Below, in pieces: positions 1 through 10,253 of a DNA stretch of 64,000 nt. A program made the position numbers and the translations under genes. The stretch is from assembly GCF_007997015.1 (NCBI RefSeq), contig NZ_VOSM01000009.1, positions 1 through 64,000 of the forward strand, given 5' to 3'. The DNA is from Lujinxingia vulgaris (GTDB taxonomy: Bacteria; Myxococcota_A; Bradymonadia; Bradymonadales; Bradymonadaceae). The first letter of the stretch is position 1, and the number at the start of each line of letters is the position of its first letter. Under the pieces are notes generated by a model. It worked only from the letters and a program-made list of their open reading frames with translations, was not told the origin of the DNA and did no database searches.

Positions 1-429
1 GCGAGTCAGGGCGGCGACCTGGCCTGCGACATGACGACGGGGGCGAGTCATTGGGGGCTCCAGTGAGGTGGAAGGGTGGGTGTGGGACCTCTCTGGGTTG
101 TTATCGGAGGGAAAATGAGAATGTTGCGTGGCGGATGAAAAAAGGTGGGGAGATGTAGGCAAGCAGGTGACCGGTTTCAGGTGCGTTCTGTCGCGTCGAC
201 GTGGCGACCAGGCGCGTAATTGCTGGGCTTTCTTTGACCCACGGTCATCTTCGGGGGTGACCCACGGTCACCCAGGCTCATCAGTCACACGTGCCGATTT
301 TAGGCTTCACAACGCTTACTCTCTCTCTCGCATGCGACGTAGCGGTGTCCCCGCAACCACCACCCGCACTTCCTTCTTGCGCCCCACCCCCGACAGCAAC
401 ACCGGCGCACCGTCGATGATCCGGTGAGG
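1..429. other. left-edge non-coding stretch
   Basis: No convincing gene is visible here. Frame 1 is open from the first base to a TGA at 64-66 and could be the last 21 codons of a plus-strand gene entering from the left, but it is too short to judge. The rest holds the two-copy dyad at 235-270 and C-rich sequence before the pyrG promoter. Confidence 0.4.
235..270 (+). repeat. two-copy TGACC-CAC-GGTCA dyad
   Basis: Two copies of TGACCCACGGTCA begin at 235 and 258, 23 bp apart. Each is a perfect 5-3-5 inverted repeat. The same core forms the 26-copy array near 49 kb, so this is a small member of the same family. It lies about 160 bp upstream of the predicted pyrG promoter. Confidence 0.8.
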
Positions 430-458
430 TTGCCAGCCCCCCACCCGCTCATTATAGT
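430..458 (+). promoter_or_regulatory. predicted pyrG promoter
   Basis: TTGCCA (430-435), a 17-bp spacer and TATAGT (453-458) match the housekeeping sigma consensus well. Transcription would start near 465, giving a leader of about 80 nt before pyrG. Confidence 0.55.
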
Positions 459-534
459 GCGCGCCATCGACGCTCCCCCGAATTCCCGGGCGTCTCCCAC
501 CTTACGCCCTCCCCCCTCCCCCTCCTCGAAGTGA

Positions 535-2181
<1,647 letters not shown>

Positions 2182-2190
2182 GCTGAAGGC

Positions 2191-3231
2191 TCAATCCTCG
2201 AGTTTGCTATCTGAACTCTGAGCAGCATCCCCATCGCCGGCTTCGATCCAGACGAAGTCGGCGATGTTGTTTTCTTGCAGGTAATCCAGGCGACGGTAGT
2301 CGCGCATGCGCTCGCCATACTCGCCAGCCACACTGACCGGCACCACAACCATCACCTGAGCCTCAGCCCGCGTCGCATCGCCCTCCTGACCGGCAATTCG
2401 GCGCGCGATGCGCGGGGGAATGCCAAACCCTCGCTCGGCGTGCCCGCGCCCCACCAGAAGCACCATCGCCTCGAGCTCCGGGATCCGGGTCAGTGCAGCC
2501 ACGGCGTTCTCGGCCATCGTCTCATCCCAGAGCACCTGCGCTGCAAAGAATCGGTCGAGCGCCTCCTCGTCCTCGCCCATGCCATGCGAGGAAAAGATCG
2601 CGCCGAGCCACGCCCGATAATCTTGATCGCTCAGATCGAGTTCGGGAAGCGCGCTGCGTTCCTCCTCGCCAAGCGCCTCAAGCCCTCCCTGACCGACTTC
2701 CCGCACCAGCTCCCTCGGAGCGTTGAGCGCAATAACCGGCTGACCCAGCTCCCGGGCAACCCGCCACATCGGCGCATACATCGCCCAGTCCATGCCCCAG
2801 CGCGCCTCCCACTGCACGCCTTCAAGCATTTGAGCCTCATCGATCTCGGCGGCGACGTAGGCGTCAAGCGCCGGCTGAAAGCGCGCCTCGACCATCTCCA
2901 CGCCCAGCGCCACCGGGCCTTCGGCCCGCTGGCTTACTCCGCGGTAGATCCGGTCCTGCACAACGTGGTGCCAGGGGTCGTCATGCGACTCCGCCGCGAT
3001 CACGTAACGCGCCTCCACAAGCCGCGCCATCAGCTCCGGCTCATCCAGGCGCTCGCCAGTGGCCACCTCCCAGATCCCCGGCCCAAGTTCGGCGACGGCC
3101 CGGTCAGCCGAAGGCTTCTCGTGCATCTCCTGCGGTGAAGGCGCGGTCGGAGCGCCGGCGCATCCTACCACCATCGCAACCCCAAAACCTGCCAACAGCC
3201 TGAACGTCACAACCTGCATATCCAACGCCAT
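2191..3231 (-). CDS. ChaN-like (DUF399) lipoprotein
   Basis: A probable outer-membrane-directed lipoprotein of the ChaN/haem-binding uptake family (Cofac_haem_bdg). With the start at 3231 the protein has 346 residues, a hydrophobic signal and the lipobox VVGC with Cys24. Family signatures are AAESHDDPWHH (residue about 75), an EMVEARFQPALDAYV segment, and a late GRGHAERGFGIPPRI motif. A longer reading from 3297 is possible, but the ATG at 3231 has GAGAGG just upstream and places the signal peptide properly. ChaN is known to bind haem dimers in Campylobacter; haem binding here is inference. The gene follows the nuclease-like gene on the same strand, separated by a repeat array. Confidence 0.8.
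   Translation of the reverse strand: MALDMQVVTFRLLAGFGVAMVVGCAGAPTAPSPQEMHEKPSADRAVAELGPGIWEVATGERLDEPELMARLVEARYVIAAESHDDPWHHVVQDRIYRGVSQRAEGPVALGVEMVEARFQPALDAYVAAEIDEAQMLEGVQWEARWGMDWAMYAPMWRVARELGQPVIALNAPRELVREVGQGGLEALGEEERSALPELDLSDQDYRAWLGAIFSSHGMGEDEEALDRFFAAQVLWDETMAENAVAALTRIPELEAMVLLVGRGHAERGFGIPPRIARRIAGQEGDATRAEAQVMVVVPVSVAGEYGERMRDYRRLDYLQENNIADFVWIEAGDGDAAQSSDSKLED
2232..2275 (+). terminator. pyrG terminator inside the convergent gene
   Basis: A 14-bp stem with one mismatch (2232-2245 with 2253-2266) and a 7-nt loop is followed by TTGTTTTCTT. It lies 50 bp past the pyrG stop, within the C-terminal codons of the opposing ChaN-like gene, so it must serve both coding and termination. 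Confidence 0.55.
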
Positions 3232-3337
3232 ACCCGCCTCTCGCCACGCACTCATCAACGTTCTATGTCGTTCCCAACTCTGGCGTGCTCCATCCAACGT
3301 GAAGCACGATCACCCGTTATTTATGCGCACCTTATCC

Positions 3338-3392
3338 GACCCTCGGTCATTGCGCGAATGACCCACGGTCGTCGCTCTCAGCCCACGCTCAC
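3338..3392 (+). repeat. decayed copies of the dyad repeat
   Basis: Three imperfect cores start at 3338 (GACCCTCGGTCAT), 3360 (GACCCACGGTCG) and 3381 (GCCCACGCTCAC), 21-22 bp apart. The spacing matches the intact array that begins 80 bp later, so they look like eroded units of it. Confidence 0.5.
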
Positions 3393-3473
3393 CCTGCTCT
3401 TTCACCCCGCCGAGACGACGCTCCAGCATCTCTCCCGCGCCCAATCCCTCCCATTTTTCCACCAATCAGAGGC

Positions 3474-3645
3474 GACCCTGGGTCACTTCAAAACCGACCG
3501 TGGGTCATTCCAAAACCGCCCCCGGGTCACCTCAAAAACCGACCCTGGGTCACCTCAAAAACCGACCCTGGGTCACCCAAAAAACCGACCCTGGGTCACC
3601 CTAAAAACCGACCCTGGGTCACCCTAAAAACCGACCCTGGGTCAC
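3474..3645 (+). repeat. 8-copy GACCCTGGGTCAC array
   Basis: Eight cores of GACCCTGGGTCAC or a close variant lie about 23 bp apart, separated by 10-bp A-rich spacers that end in ACC. The core is a near-perfect dyad, GACCC-T-GGGTC. The second and third copies are variant (GACCGTGGGTCAT, GCCCCCGGGTCAC); the last five are identical. The array ends 15 bp from the stop codon of the minus-strand nuclease-like gene. Confidence 0.9.
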
Positions 3646-3660
3646 CCTCCGCCACACCGA

Positions 3661-4749
3661 TCAACGCGAAAGCTCCGGCGGATCATCGCCCGACCGAACA
3701 AAACTTCCCGCGTCGATCACCACAATTGGTTCCCCCCGAAACATCTCCACCCGCCCCTCCACGTACACAAACTCACGCTGCTCGAAATCCGACTTCGTCA
3801 TGTCAGAAAAGCGCACCGGCCCCGGAGCCTGCACCATCAACTCCTCGCGGTAGCGGTGACGAAGGTAGAGCTTGGGCGGCCGCCCGCGCGGCGAATATCG
3901 ATCGACAGACCCGAACACCACCACCCGCTCCCCAAGTTTGAGCCGAAGGCGCGCCATGGCCGTATCCGTGCCCAGCTCAATCACCTCGGGGTGGTCGGCC
4001 AGACGCTCGCGAAAAAGCGAAATCTGTCGCGCACGCGGCGCCCACTCTTCAAAACGCTGCGGATAGTCATCGTAGCCCCGTTGACCCGAGCGCCAGATGC
4101 CGCGCTGAGCCTTCTGCGCCTGGCGCTGCGCCTCTTCAAAATGCGCGCGATAAGCGTCGCAATGACCGTACTCGGTGGCATAGGGCGACCAGCCCGCGCG
4201 CACCGCCTCCACGCCGTAGTTGATCCACTTGCCCGCAGAGTCTTTGGCCCAGATATGCGCCAGATGCCGCCCGAAAAAATCGCGCGTGTGACGCTCGGAG
4301 GCGTACTCGACAAAAACCTCGCTCCGCCCCTCAAAGAACTCCCGCGCCCAGGTCGTGGCCTCATTGCCCACGAAAGTACCGTAGCTGCGCGTGAAGGGGC
4401 CGTCCCCCTTGCGCTCCTCCTGATACCCCTCCCAGTCCGCTTCGGCCCGCTCAAGCTCCTCGCCGCGCAGCGCTTCTTCGCTGTCCAGACACAGAACGCG
4501 CACGCTCTTATCAAAGCCGACCAGGCGCAGGGTGTCGCCGTCGACCACCGCGCCCTCCCGAAGCTCCGCGGGTTGAAGCTCGCCAGCGGGCTCAAGCCTC
4601 CCCGCCGGCCCCGGCGCATTCCCGCTCCCGGAGCTCTGCCAGGTCTGCACCGACTGGCGCGCCCGCTCCACCACATCACAGCCCGCCCCCACACAGAGAA
4701 GCCCCGCGAGTAACAAAACTACTGTTAGCGTCGCGGGGCTTCTTCGCAT
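3661..4749 (-). CDS. thermonuclease-like (SNase) lipoprotein
   Basis: A predicted secreted lipoprotein of 362 residues. An N-terminal hydrophobic segment ends in VGAGC, a lipobox-like site. Residues about 65-225 match the staphylococcal nuclease fold: VVDGDTLRLVGFDKSVRVLCLD, then RHTRDFFGRHLAHIW, then a C-terminal RGIW motif typical of the domain. The calcium-binding and catalytic acidic residues of the VDGDT loop are present; the usual DAPE is changed to LDSEE. The last 110 residues hold a second beta-rich region (VVVFGSVDRYSP, EFVYVEGRVEMFRGEPIVVIDAG) that resembles an OB fold. The ATG at 4749 has GAGG 5 nt upstream; a GTG at 4752 is the alternative. Likely degrades extracellular nucleic acid, or binds it. 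Confidence 0.8.
   Translation of the reverse strand: MRRSPATLTVVLLLAGLLCVGAGCDVVERARQSVQTWQSSGSGNAPGPAGRLEPAGELQPAELREGAVVDGDTLRLVGFDKSVRVLCLDSEEALRGEELERAEADWEGYQEERKGDGPFTRSYGTFVGNEATTWAREFFEGRSEVFVEYASERHTRDFFGRHLAHIWAKDSAGKWINYGVEAVRAGWSPYATEYGHCDAYRAHFEEAQRQAQKAQRGIWRSGQRGYDDYPQRFEEWAPRARQISLFRERLADHPEVIELGTDTAMARLRLKLGERVVVFGSVDRYSPRGRPPKLYLRHRYREELMVQAPGPVRFSDMTKSDFEQREFVYVEGRVEMFRGEPIVVIDAGSFVRSGDDPPELSR
4698..4742. repeat. perfect 12-bp inverted repeat at a gene start
   Basis: GAAGCCCCGCGA at 4698-4709 pairs perfectly with TCGCGGGGCTTC at 4731-4742, leaving a 21-nt loop. It lies in the first codons of the nuclease-like gene, starting 7 nt inside the ATG. In mRNA it would form a stable hairpin that could hinder early elongation. 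Confidence 0.6.
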
Positions 4750-4815
4750 CACGTCCTCGTTCGGGTCGCCGGGCCTGTCGCTCCTAAAGCTAAGCGCGAT
4801 CGACGGCCGCCCGCA

Positions 4816-5880
4816 TCACTCGATCTCGGGCTGGGTCAACTTCCCAAAACGCCCGCCGATCGCCAGGTAGAATCCCCCATCACTGAGCCAGAACGAATCG
4901 AGTTCCTCGCCATCAGCCGCCTCCAGGTTAAGCGTATCGGAGGTGGGATTGTGGATGTGCCACTGGTTGAAGCCCGCGCGCAGATACACCGCGCTGTAGG
5001 CGTCCGGGAAGTGCCGGCTGACCTCAAAGAAGGGACGCAGCACGGTCAGCGAGGTGTTCATCTCGTCATCACCAACGGCGAGCTGCATCGAGCCCACCAT
5101 CGCGCTCAGGCCGACGGCCATCTCCCAGGTGTTGTCACCCACCGCGTACGCCGGCTCCAGACCGATGTACCAGGCTCCCACCGAAGGATCGCTCGCCCAG
5201 TTAAATGTCGCCCCACCCGTCACCGAGAGGCGCAACCCACGGATGAACATCACCTCCACCGCAAGATCAATATGGGTGGCGCCTTCATCGTCAAAGACCG
5301 CGCGGTCGTTGGGCTCAAGCACATACTCGTTGAACCTACCAAAGTCCGTGAAGAACCAGCCCATCTCCACCCGGCTGCCCCAGGTCGTCTCAAAAGGCTC
5401 ATCGAAGGGATCTTCGTTTTCTTCGCCGTCGGAGCCCAGCAGGCGATCGGCCTCCGCGAAGGGATCTTCCTCCTCGCCCTCTTCCTCTGACGCGTCATCA
5501 GCGCCTTCGTCGCTTTCCGCATCTTCGGAAGATGCTTCGTCGGCGCTCTCCTCCGTCTCCGCATCTTCGGAAGACGCTTCGTCGGCACCCTCTTCGGACT
5601 CGCCCTCGTCAGAAGACGCGTCGCTTTCGCCGTCTTCGCCGTCTTCGGCGGCCGCATCATCTTCCTCGGACGCCTCGCCATCCTCTCTCGTCTCTTCATC
5701 GGCCTGAGCGACCTCTTCCTCGTCGCTCGTTTCTGACGACGCGGCGCTCTCCGTGGATGCCTCCGCAGCGGGTGCCTCCTCAGCCGGAGCGCCCTCCTGA
5801 GCAAAGGCCGGAGCCGCGCTCGCGATGAGCGCCGCCATCATTACCACCACCAGACCCGTTCGTTTTGAGTGTCGCGTCAT
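4816..5880 (-). CDS. acidic-linker outer membrane beta-barrel protein
   Basis: A 354-residue exported protein of unknown function. A clear signal peptide (LVVVMMAALIASAAPAFAQ) is followed by about 125 residues of almost pure Glu, Asp, Ser and Ala with repeated DEASSEDAE units. The last 185 residues alternate aromatic and polar residues and end in a Phe-rich strand (FYLAIGGRFG), as expected for an outer-membrane barrel or OmpW/porin-like sheet. The ATG at 5880 is chosen because GGAG sits 7 nt upstream; longer readings start at 5886 or 5925 without a fitting site. It is 66 nt upstream of the nuclease-like gene and could be co-transcribed with it. No close family is recognised. Confidence 0.7.
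   Translation of the reverse strand: MTRHSKRTGLVVVMMAALIASAAPAFAQEGAPAEEAPAAEASTESAASSETSDEEEVAQADEETREDGEASEEDDAAAEDGEDGESDASSDEGESEEGADEASSEDAETEESADEASSEDAESDEGADDASEEEGEEEDPFAEADRLLGSDGEENEDPFDEPFETTWGSRVEMGWFFTDFGRFNEYVLEPNDRAVFDDEGATHIDLAVEVMFIRGLRLSVTGGATFNWASDPSVGAWYIGLEPAYAVGDNTWEMAVGLSAMVGSMQLAVGDDEMNTSLTVLRPFFEVSRHFPDAYSAVYLRAGFNQWHIHNPTSDTLNLEAADGEELDSFWLSDGGFYLAIGGRFGKLTQPEIE
5519..5605. repeat. in-frame tandem repeat coding DEASSEDAE
   Basis: Near-identical 42-bp units that encode Asp-Glu-Ala-Ser-Ser-Glu-Asp-Ala-Glu blocks of the acidic linker. Such repeats can change length by slippage while keeping the frame. Confidence 0.5.
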
Positions 5881-6180
5881 CGTCATTCTCCGATAATAAT
5901 TCTGCCATACACCTTTCAAAGCCACTCACAACTACAGCGAAATCGCCCTGTTTCAAAACAGTTTCTCGATTCTCACGGCCCCGCTCGGCGCGTACCCCGG
6001 CCTTTTCATCGTCCGCAGCCCTCTCCGACGTGCGCCGCAATAACCTCGAGCCCGCCGCATCTTCTCATCTTTGCTTCCCCTACCCGCGCTTCCCTCTGCC
6101 CCCCTCTGCCCCCCTCACCGCCCGCACCCTCCCACCAACCCGAGCCCCCGCTCCACGTCCCCCCCTCCCGGCAGGCCTGC
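5881..6180. other. divergent intergenic region
   Basis: Separates the minus-strand outer membrane protein gene from the plus-strand kinase gene. The first 90 bp are AT-richer and should hold the minus-strand promoter; no single match is convincing. The rest is C-rich. No small gene is seen. Confidence 0.5.
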
Positions 6181-6209
6181 TTGTGAGGCCACAGACGATC
6201 GGCCATAAT
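6181..6209 (+). promoter_or_regulatory. predicted kinase gene promoter
   Basis: TTGTGA (6181-6186), 17 bp, CATAAT (6204-6209). Transcription would begin near 6217, 45 nt before the GTG start of the kinase gene. Confidence 0.5.
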
Positions 6210-6261
6210 CCAGAAGCTTAGCGTTAGCCTCCCTTTTCCGCGTCACCGAGTCGAGTCCGCC

Positions 6262-9200
6262 GTGAGCCCTGCCCCAGCGCAATTACCCGAGGTCGGGGAC
6301 CTCATCGCCGGTCGCTACCGCATCATCCGTGAGCTCGGCCGCGGCGGCTACGGCGTCGTCTACCAGGCTCGCCAGGAAGCCATCGCCCGCGATGTGGCGC
6401 TGAAGTTTCTTCATCCCGAGGTCGCTCACAACGAGCGTGAGGTCGAGCGTTTTCGCCGCGAAGTCTTCCACGCCAGTGGCCTGCACCATCGTCACACCAT
6501 CACGCTCTTTGACTACGGCCAGACCCCGCGCGGGCTGCTCTACGTGGCCATGGAGCTGCTCATCGGCGAAAACCTGCGCGAGCGGGTCTTACGCCGCGGC
6601 CCAGTAAGTCTGGAGCAGGGAAACCAGCTCCTCGAACAACTTCTGGGAAGCCTGGAGGAGGCCCATGAGCGTCAGCTGGTGCACCGGGACCTCAAACCCG
6701 AAAACATCTTCCTCTGCGACACCCCGCCCGGCGCTCCTCTCGACATCAAAGTGTTGGACTTCGGGCTGAGCAAGTTCATCGGCGACCCGGGCGCGACCCT
6801 CTACCGCGGCCCCTCCCTGACCGCCGACGGCGAGGTCTGCGGCACCCCTCAGTACATGTCGCCGGAGCACGCGTATGGCGAGCCTGTGGGCCCCCCGGGC
6901 GACGTCTACGCGGTGGGACTGGTCCTCTACGAAGCCCTCATCGGAAAACCCGCCTTCGATGGCCCCAACCCGATGGACATCCTGCTCAAGCAGGTCAAAG
7001 AACCTCTGCCCGCCCTCCCCGAAGAGATCGCCACAACGGCCCTGGGACGCTTTATCGAGCGGGCCACACGCAAAGAAGTTCGCGGCCGCTTTGCCGATGC
7101 GCGCTCTGCGCTCAGCTGGTTTCTCGCCCGGGAGAGCCCCGGAGAGCAGACCCCGGGCTCCCAGCCCGCGCTCGCCCGCCTGGCACGCAGCGCCCCATCG
7201 GCGGGCCTGCAGGACTCCGAGTCGCTCCCCGGCACCGAGCCCACAAACCCCGCCCCGCCGGATCTTCCGCTCAATCCTTTCGCCCCCACCGAGCGCGATC
7301 TGGCGCCCCGCGCTCCCGAGCAACCTTCGCCCGAGCCACACCCCGAGGCCGCCCCGAGCGCACCAACACCTCGATCCGCGCTGGCCGAATTCGATCTTCG
7401 CGCCGCGCAACTTCCGCTGCTGGGCCGCCACGCCGCGCTCGATGCGCTGGAGCGCTGGTATGAATCCGCCGCCCTCAACGGCGGGCTCTTCGTCATTAGC
7501 GGTGAGTCCGGGCAGGGCAAGAGCACGCTGGTGGAGACCTGGCAACTTCGCCAGCAGGCCACTCAGCCCGCCCTCCCCCTCTTCGGTCAGTGCCGCAGAC
7601 GCGGCGCTCCGCTGGAGGCGCTTCGCCGCGCCTTTGAGCCCCTCACCGACGCCCGACGCAGCGCCGAGCCCACGCTTGGGCAGCGTCTTCACGAAGCCCT
7701 GGACGCGCTCGCGTCGAGCTCGCAAAACACCTCGGCATATGCGGCGACCGCCGTCATTCACCCGCTGCACCAGGTGATTCACGCCCTCTTTCGCTTCAGC
7801 GAGCGCAGCGCGTTGCTGCTGATCCTGGAGGATGTTCACTACGCCGACCCGCTCAGTCGACGCCTGATCGATCAGCTCCTCGAGAACCTCTCCCAGCAGC
7901 CCCGCCCCATCGCGCTGGTGTTCACCGCGCGCTCGCAGCGCCACGTCGCTCGCTGGCTTCAAAGCGGCGCGGCACGCGTGGCACACCATCACCTCGATCG
8001 CCTCCCCGACGCTACGATGGGCGAGCTCCTCCATCGCCTCGCCCCACCGGCCGGGGGCCTGGAGCGCGATCTTCTCGATCTGGCCGGCGGCAACCCCGCG
8101 CTGCTCATTCACATCGTGCGCCATCTGCTCGAGACCGAGCAGCTGCAGGCCTCGGAGCGCTCCGGCGTCTTCGATCTTCAGGATCCCTCGGTGGCGCTCT
8201 CCTCACTGGTGCCGCCGGATCTTCAACAGCTTGTGATCACTCGCGCCGAGCGCCTGCTGCGCGACCACCCGCAGGAGCCCCGGCTTCGCGCGCTGCTGCA
8301 CCGGGTGGTGCTCTTTGGCGATCGCTTCAAAGCAGCCACGCTCGCCCGCGCGATTCACGCCGATGGCCAGCCCGAGCTCGCAACGCACATCGGACCGCTA
8401 CTCGAGATGTTCCACGAAGTGGGCCTCCTGCGGCGCGAGGGAAACACCGACGACTCACCGCACTACGCCTTTGTTCAACCCCTGCACCGCGCCTCGCTGC
8501 TGCGCATGGTGGAGAGCATCGACGACTGGCGCGCCTTTCATAACCACGCAGCCCGCGCACTGATCGAGGCCGAGCCGTCGCCGGACGCCGCGCACTGCGA
8601 GGCGGTCGCCGAGCACCTGGAGCGAAGCGCGCAGCGCGAGCGCGCACTCCCCTGGTGGCTGCGCGCCGCCGCCGAAGCCGAGTGTGAACATCGGGTACAC
8701 GAGGCGCTGCGCCTGCTGCGACGGGCGGAGCCGCAGATCATCGGCACACGCAACATCGACCATGCCTCACTCAGCGCGCTGCGCCTCCAACAGGGGCGCC
8801 TCTACCACCAGGCCGGCGAGTTCGGTCCGGCGGAAGACGCCCTGCGCGAGGCGATCTCCCACGCTGAGAGCGCCGACCACGTCGCCAACGAAGCCCAGGC
8901 CCGCGAGCACCTCGCCGAGATCGTGCGCCTGCAGGGCCACCTCGATGAAGCCGAGGCGCTGCTCACGCGAACCTCTGAGCTCTGCGTCGTCCTCGATGAT
9001 CGCGCCGGGCTGCGCCGCGTGCTCCTGGGGCAGGCCGACCTCGCGCGCTTTCGCGGCCGCTACGACCGCGCTCGCCATGATCTTGAGATGGTCCGCCAGG
9101 CCGCCCACCTTGAGGGCGATCCGGGCGCCGAGGTCGACGCCACACTCGCGCTCTCACGCTGCGCCTACGCCAGCGGAGAGTTGCGCCAGGCCTGGAGCCT

Positions 9201-10209
9201 GGTCGGCGAAGCCCTCGACCTCGCTCAACGCATCGGTGATCACCGCGCTCACGCGCTGGCGCTGATCGAAGCATCTCAAATCTGCATGATCGTCGACGGC
9301 CTGGAGCGCAGCGAAGCCCTGGCCCGCCAGGCGATGAACGCCGCCCGCCATTACGGCGACGTGCTCGCCATGGCCAACGCAAACTTAAGTCTCGCACTGT
9401 GTTTTCGCCGCTCTACCCACCTCGACCGCAGCGCCGACCACCTTCGCCGCGCCCGCGAGCTCCACGAACGCCTGGGGCATCTCTACGGTGTGGCCAAAGA
9501 TCTTTTGTTGGAGGCCGAACTGCACTGGCTTCGCGGCGACATCGATCGCGCCCGCCAGCTGGCCGACGACGCGGTCAAGCTCCATGAAGATCTCGACGAC
9601 CGGCACGGCTGGGCGCTCTCAACGATCTTCCGCGCGCTCTTTCGCATCGAGGGCGGCCAGCCCGACCGCGCCATCGAGTTTCTCAACGACGTCATCGGTC
9701 TTCAGGAACATCTGGGGCTGGGACTCTACGGCCCCCAGCTCAACTTCTACCTGGGTATGGCCCTGGAAGCGCAGGCCAACATCGACGCCGCGCTCAACCA
9801 CTACATCAAGGCCCAGCAGCAAGCTCGATCGATGGGGCATCGTGAGATGATCAGTCTGAGCACCATCAGCATCGTCAAACTCAAGCTGATCCTCGGCGAC
9901 TTCGACGACGCGCGCGAAGAAATCCCCGAAGCCACCCGGCAGGCCGAGCGCACCGGACATGCCTACGCCAATATGTTTGCCCTCCTGGGCACCGCCCTGC
10001 TCGCCCACATCGATCAGGACAGCCCGCTGCTTCGCGAAGCGCTCGCACGCCTCCGCCCTTATATCCACGTCCCCCACGCCCCCGACCTGCGCCTGGACCA
10101 GCGTCTCGGAGGCATGCAGCGCCTGCTCGACACCCTTCCGGAGACTCTCGAACGTCAGCAGCTTCGCCGCGCGCTCACCGAGATCATCGCCTCACTGAGC
10201 ACCCGCTGA
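6262..10209 (+). CDS. PknK-type Ser/Thr kinase-ATPase-TPR regulator
   Basis: A 1315-residue cytoplasmic signalling protein. Residues 18-285 are a eukaryote-like protein kinase: glycine loop GRGGYGVV, Lys48 in VALKF, catalytic HRDLKPEN (141-148) and DFG at 166. A Pro/Ala-rich linker follows to about 375. Residues 390-720 form an AAA-type ATPase with the P-loop GESGQGKST (414-422) and a Walker B-like LLILEDVHYAD. From about 790 to the end the protein is helical with TPR-like pairs. This architecture is that of myxobacterial PknK-type and STAND regulators, where the ATPase-TPR half senses ligands or partners and the kinase signals. The GTG start lacks a strong ribosome-binding site. There is no DNA-binding domain and no membrane segment. 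Substrates are unknown. Confidence 0.92.
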   Translation: MSPAPAQLPEVGDLIAGRYRIIRELGRGGYGVVYQARQEAIARDVALKFLHPEVAHNEREVERFRREVFHASGLHHRHTITLFDYGQTPRGLLYVAMELLIGENLRERVLRRGPVSLEQGNQLLEQLLGSLEEAHERQLVHRDLKPENIFLCDTPPGAPLDIKVLDFGLSKFIGDPGATLYRGPSLTADGEVCGTPQYMSPEHAYGEPVGPPGDVYAVGLVLYEALIGKPAFDGPNPMDILLKQVKEPLPALPEEIATTALGRFIERATRKEVRGRFADARSALSWFLARESPGEQTPGSQPALARLARSAPSAGLQDSESLPGTEPTNPAPPDLPLNPFAPTERDLAPRAPEQPSPEPHPEAAPSAPTPRSALAEFDLRAAQLPLLGRHAALDALERWYESAALNGGLFVISGESGQGKSTLVETWQLRQQATQPALPLFGQCRRRGAPLEALRRAFEPLTDARRSAEPTLGQRLHEALDALASSSQNTSAYAATAVIHPLHQVIHALFRFSERSALLLILEDVHYADPLSRRLIDQLLENLSQQPRPIALVFTARSQRHVARWLQSGAARVAHHHLDRLPDATMGELLHRLAPPAGGLERDLLDLAGGNPALLIHIVRHLLETEQLQASERSGVFDLQDPSVALSSLVPPDLQQLVITRAERLLRDHPQEPRLRALLHRVVLFGDRFKAATLARAIHADGQPELATHIGPLLEMFHEVGLLRREGNTDDSPHYAFVQPLHRASLLRMVESIDDWRAFHNHAARALIEAEPSPDAAHCEAVAEHLERSAQRERALPWWLRAAAEAECEHRVHEALRLLRRAEPQIIGTRNIDHASLSALRLQQGRLYHQAGEFGPAEDALREAISHAESADHVANEAQAREHLAEIVRLQGHLDEAEALLTRTSELCVVLDDRAGLRRVLLGQADLARFRGRYDRARHDLEMVRQAAHLEGDPGAEVDATLALSRCAYASGELRQAWSLVGEALDLAQRIGDHRAHALALIEASQICMIVDGLERSEALARQAMNAARHYGDVLAMANANLSLALCFRRSTHLDRSADHLRRARELHERLGHLYGVAKDLLLEAELHWLRGDIDRARQLADDAVKLHEDLDDRHGWALSTIFRALFRIEGGQPDRAIEFLNDVIGLQEHLGLGLYGPQLNFYLGMALEAQANIDAALNHYIKAQQQARSMGHREMISLSTISIVKLKLILGDFDDAREEIPEATRQAERTGHAYANMFALLGTALLAHIDQDSPLLREALARLRPYIHVPHAPDLRLDQRLGGMQRLLDTLPETLERQQLRRALTEIIASLSTR

Positions 10210-10253
10210 ACCCCATGACCAACCTCGCCACAAACTGACCCTCGCCACAAACT

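Noticed and set aside
128-427. 99-residue frame before pyrG
   Set aside because: Runs over the dyad pair and the promoter area, Arg/Ser-rich, no ribosome-binding site.
3265-3627. 120-residue frame through the 3.5-kb array
   Set aside because: Same reason: a by-product of stop-free repeats; no ribosome-binding site and no family.
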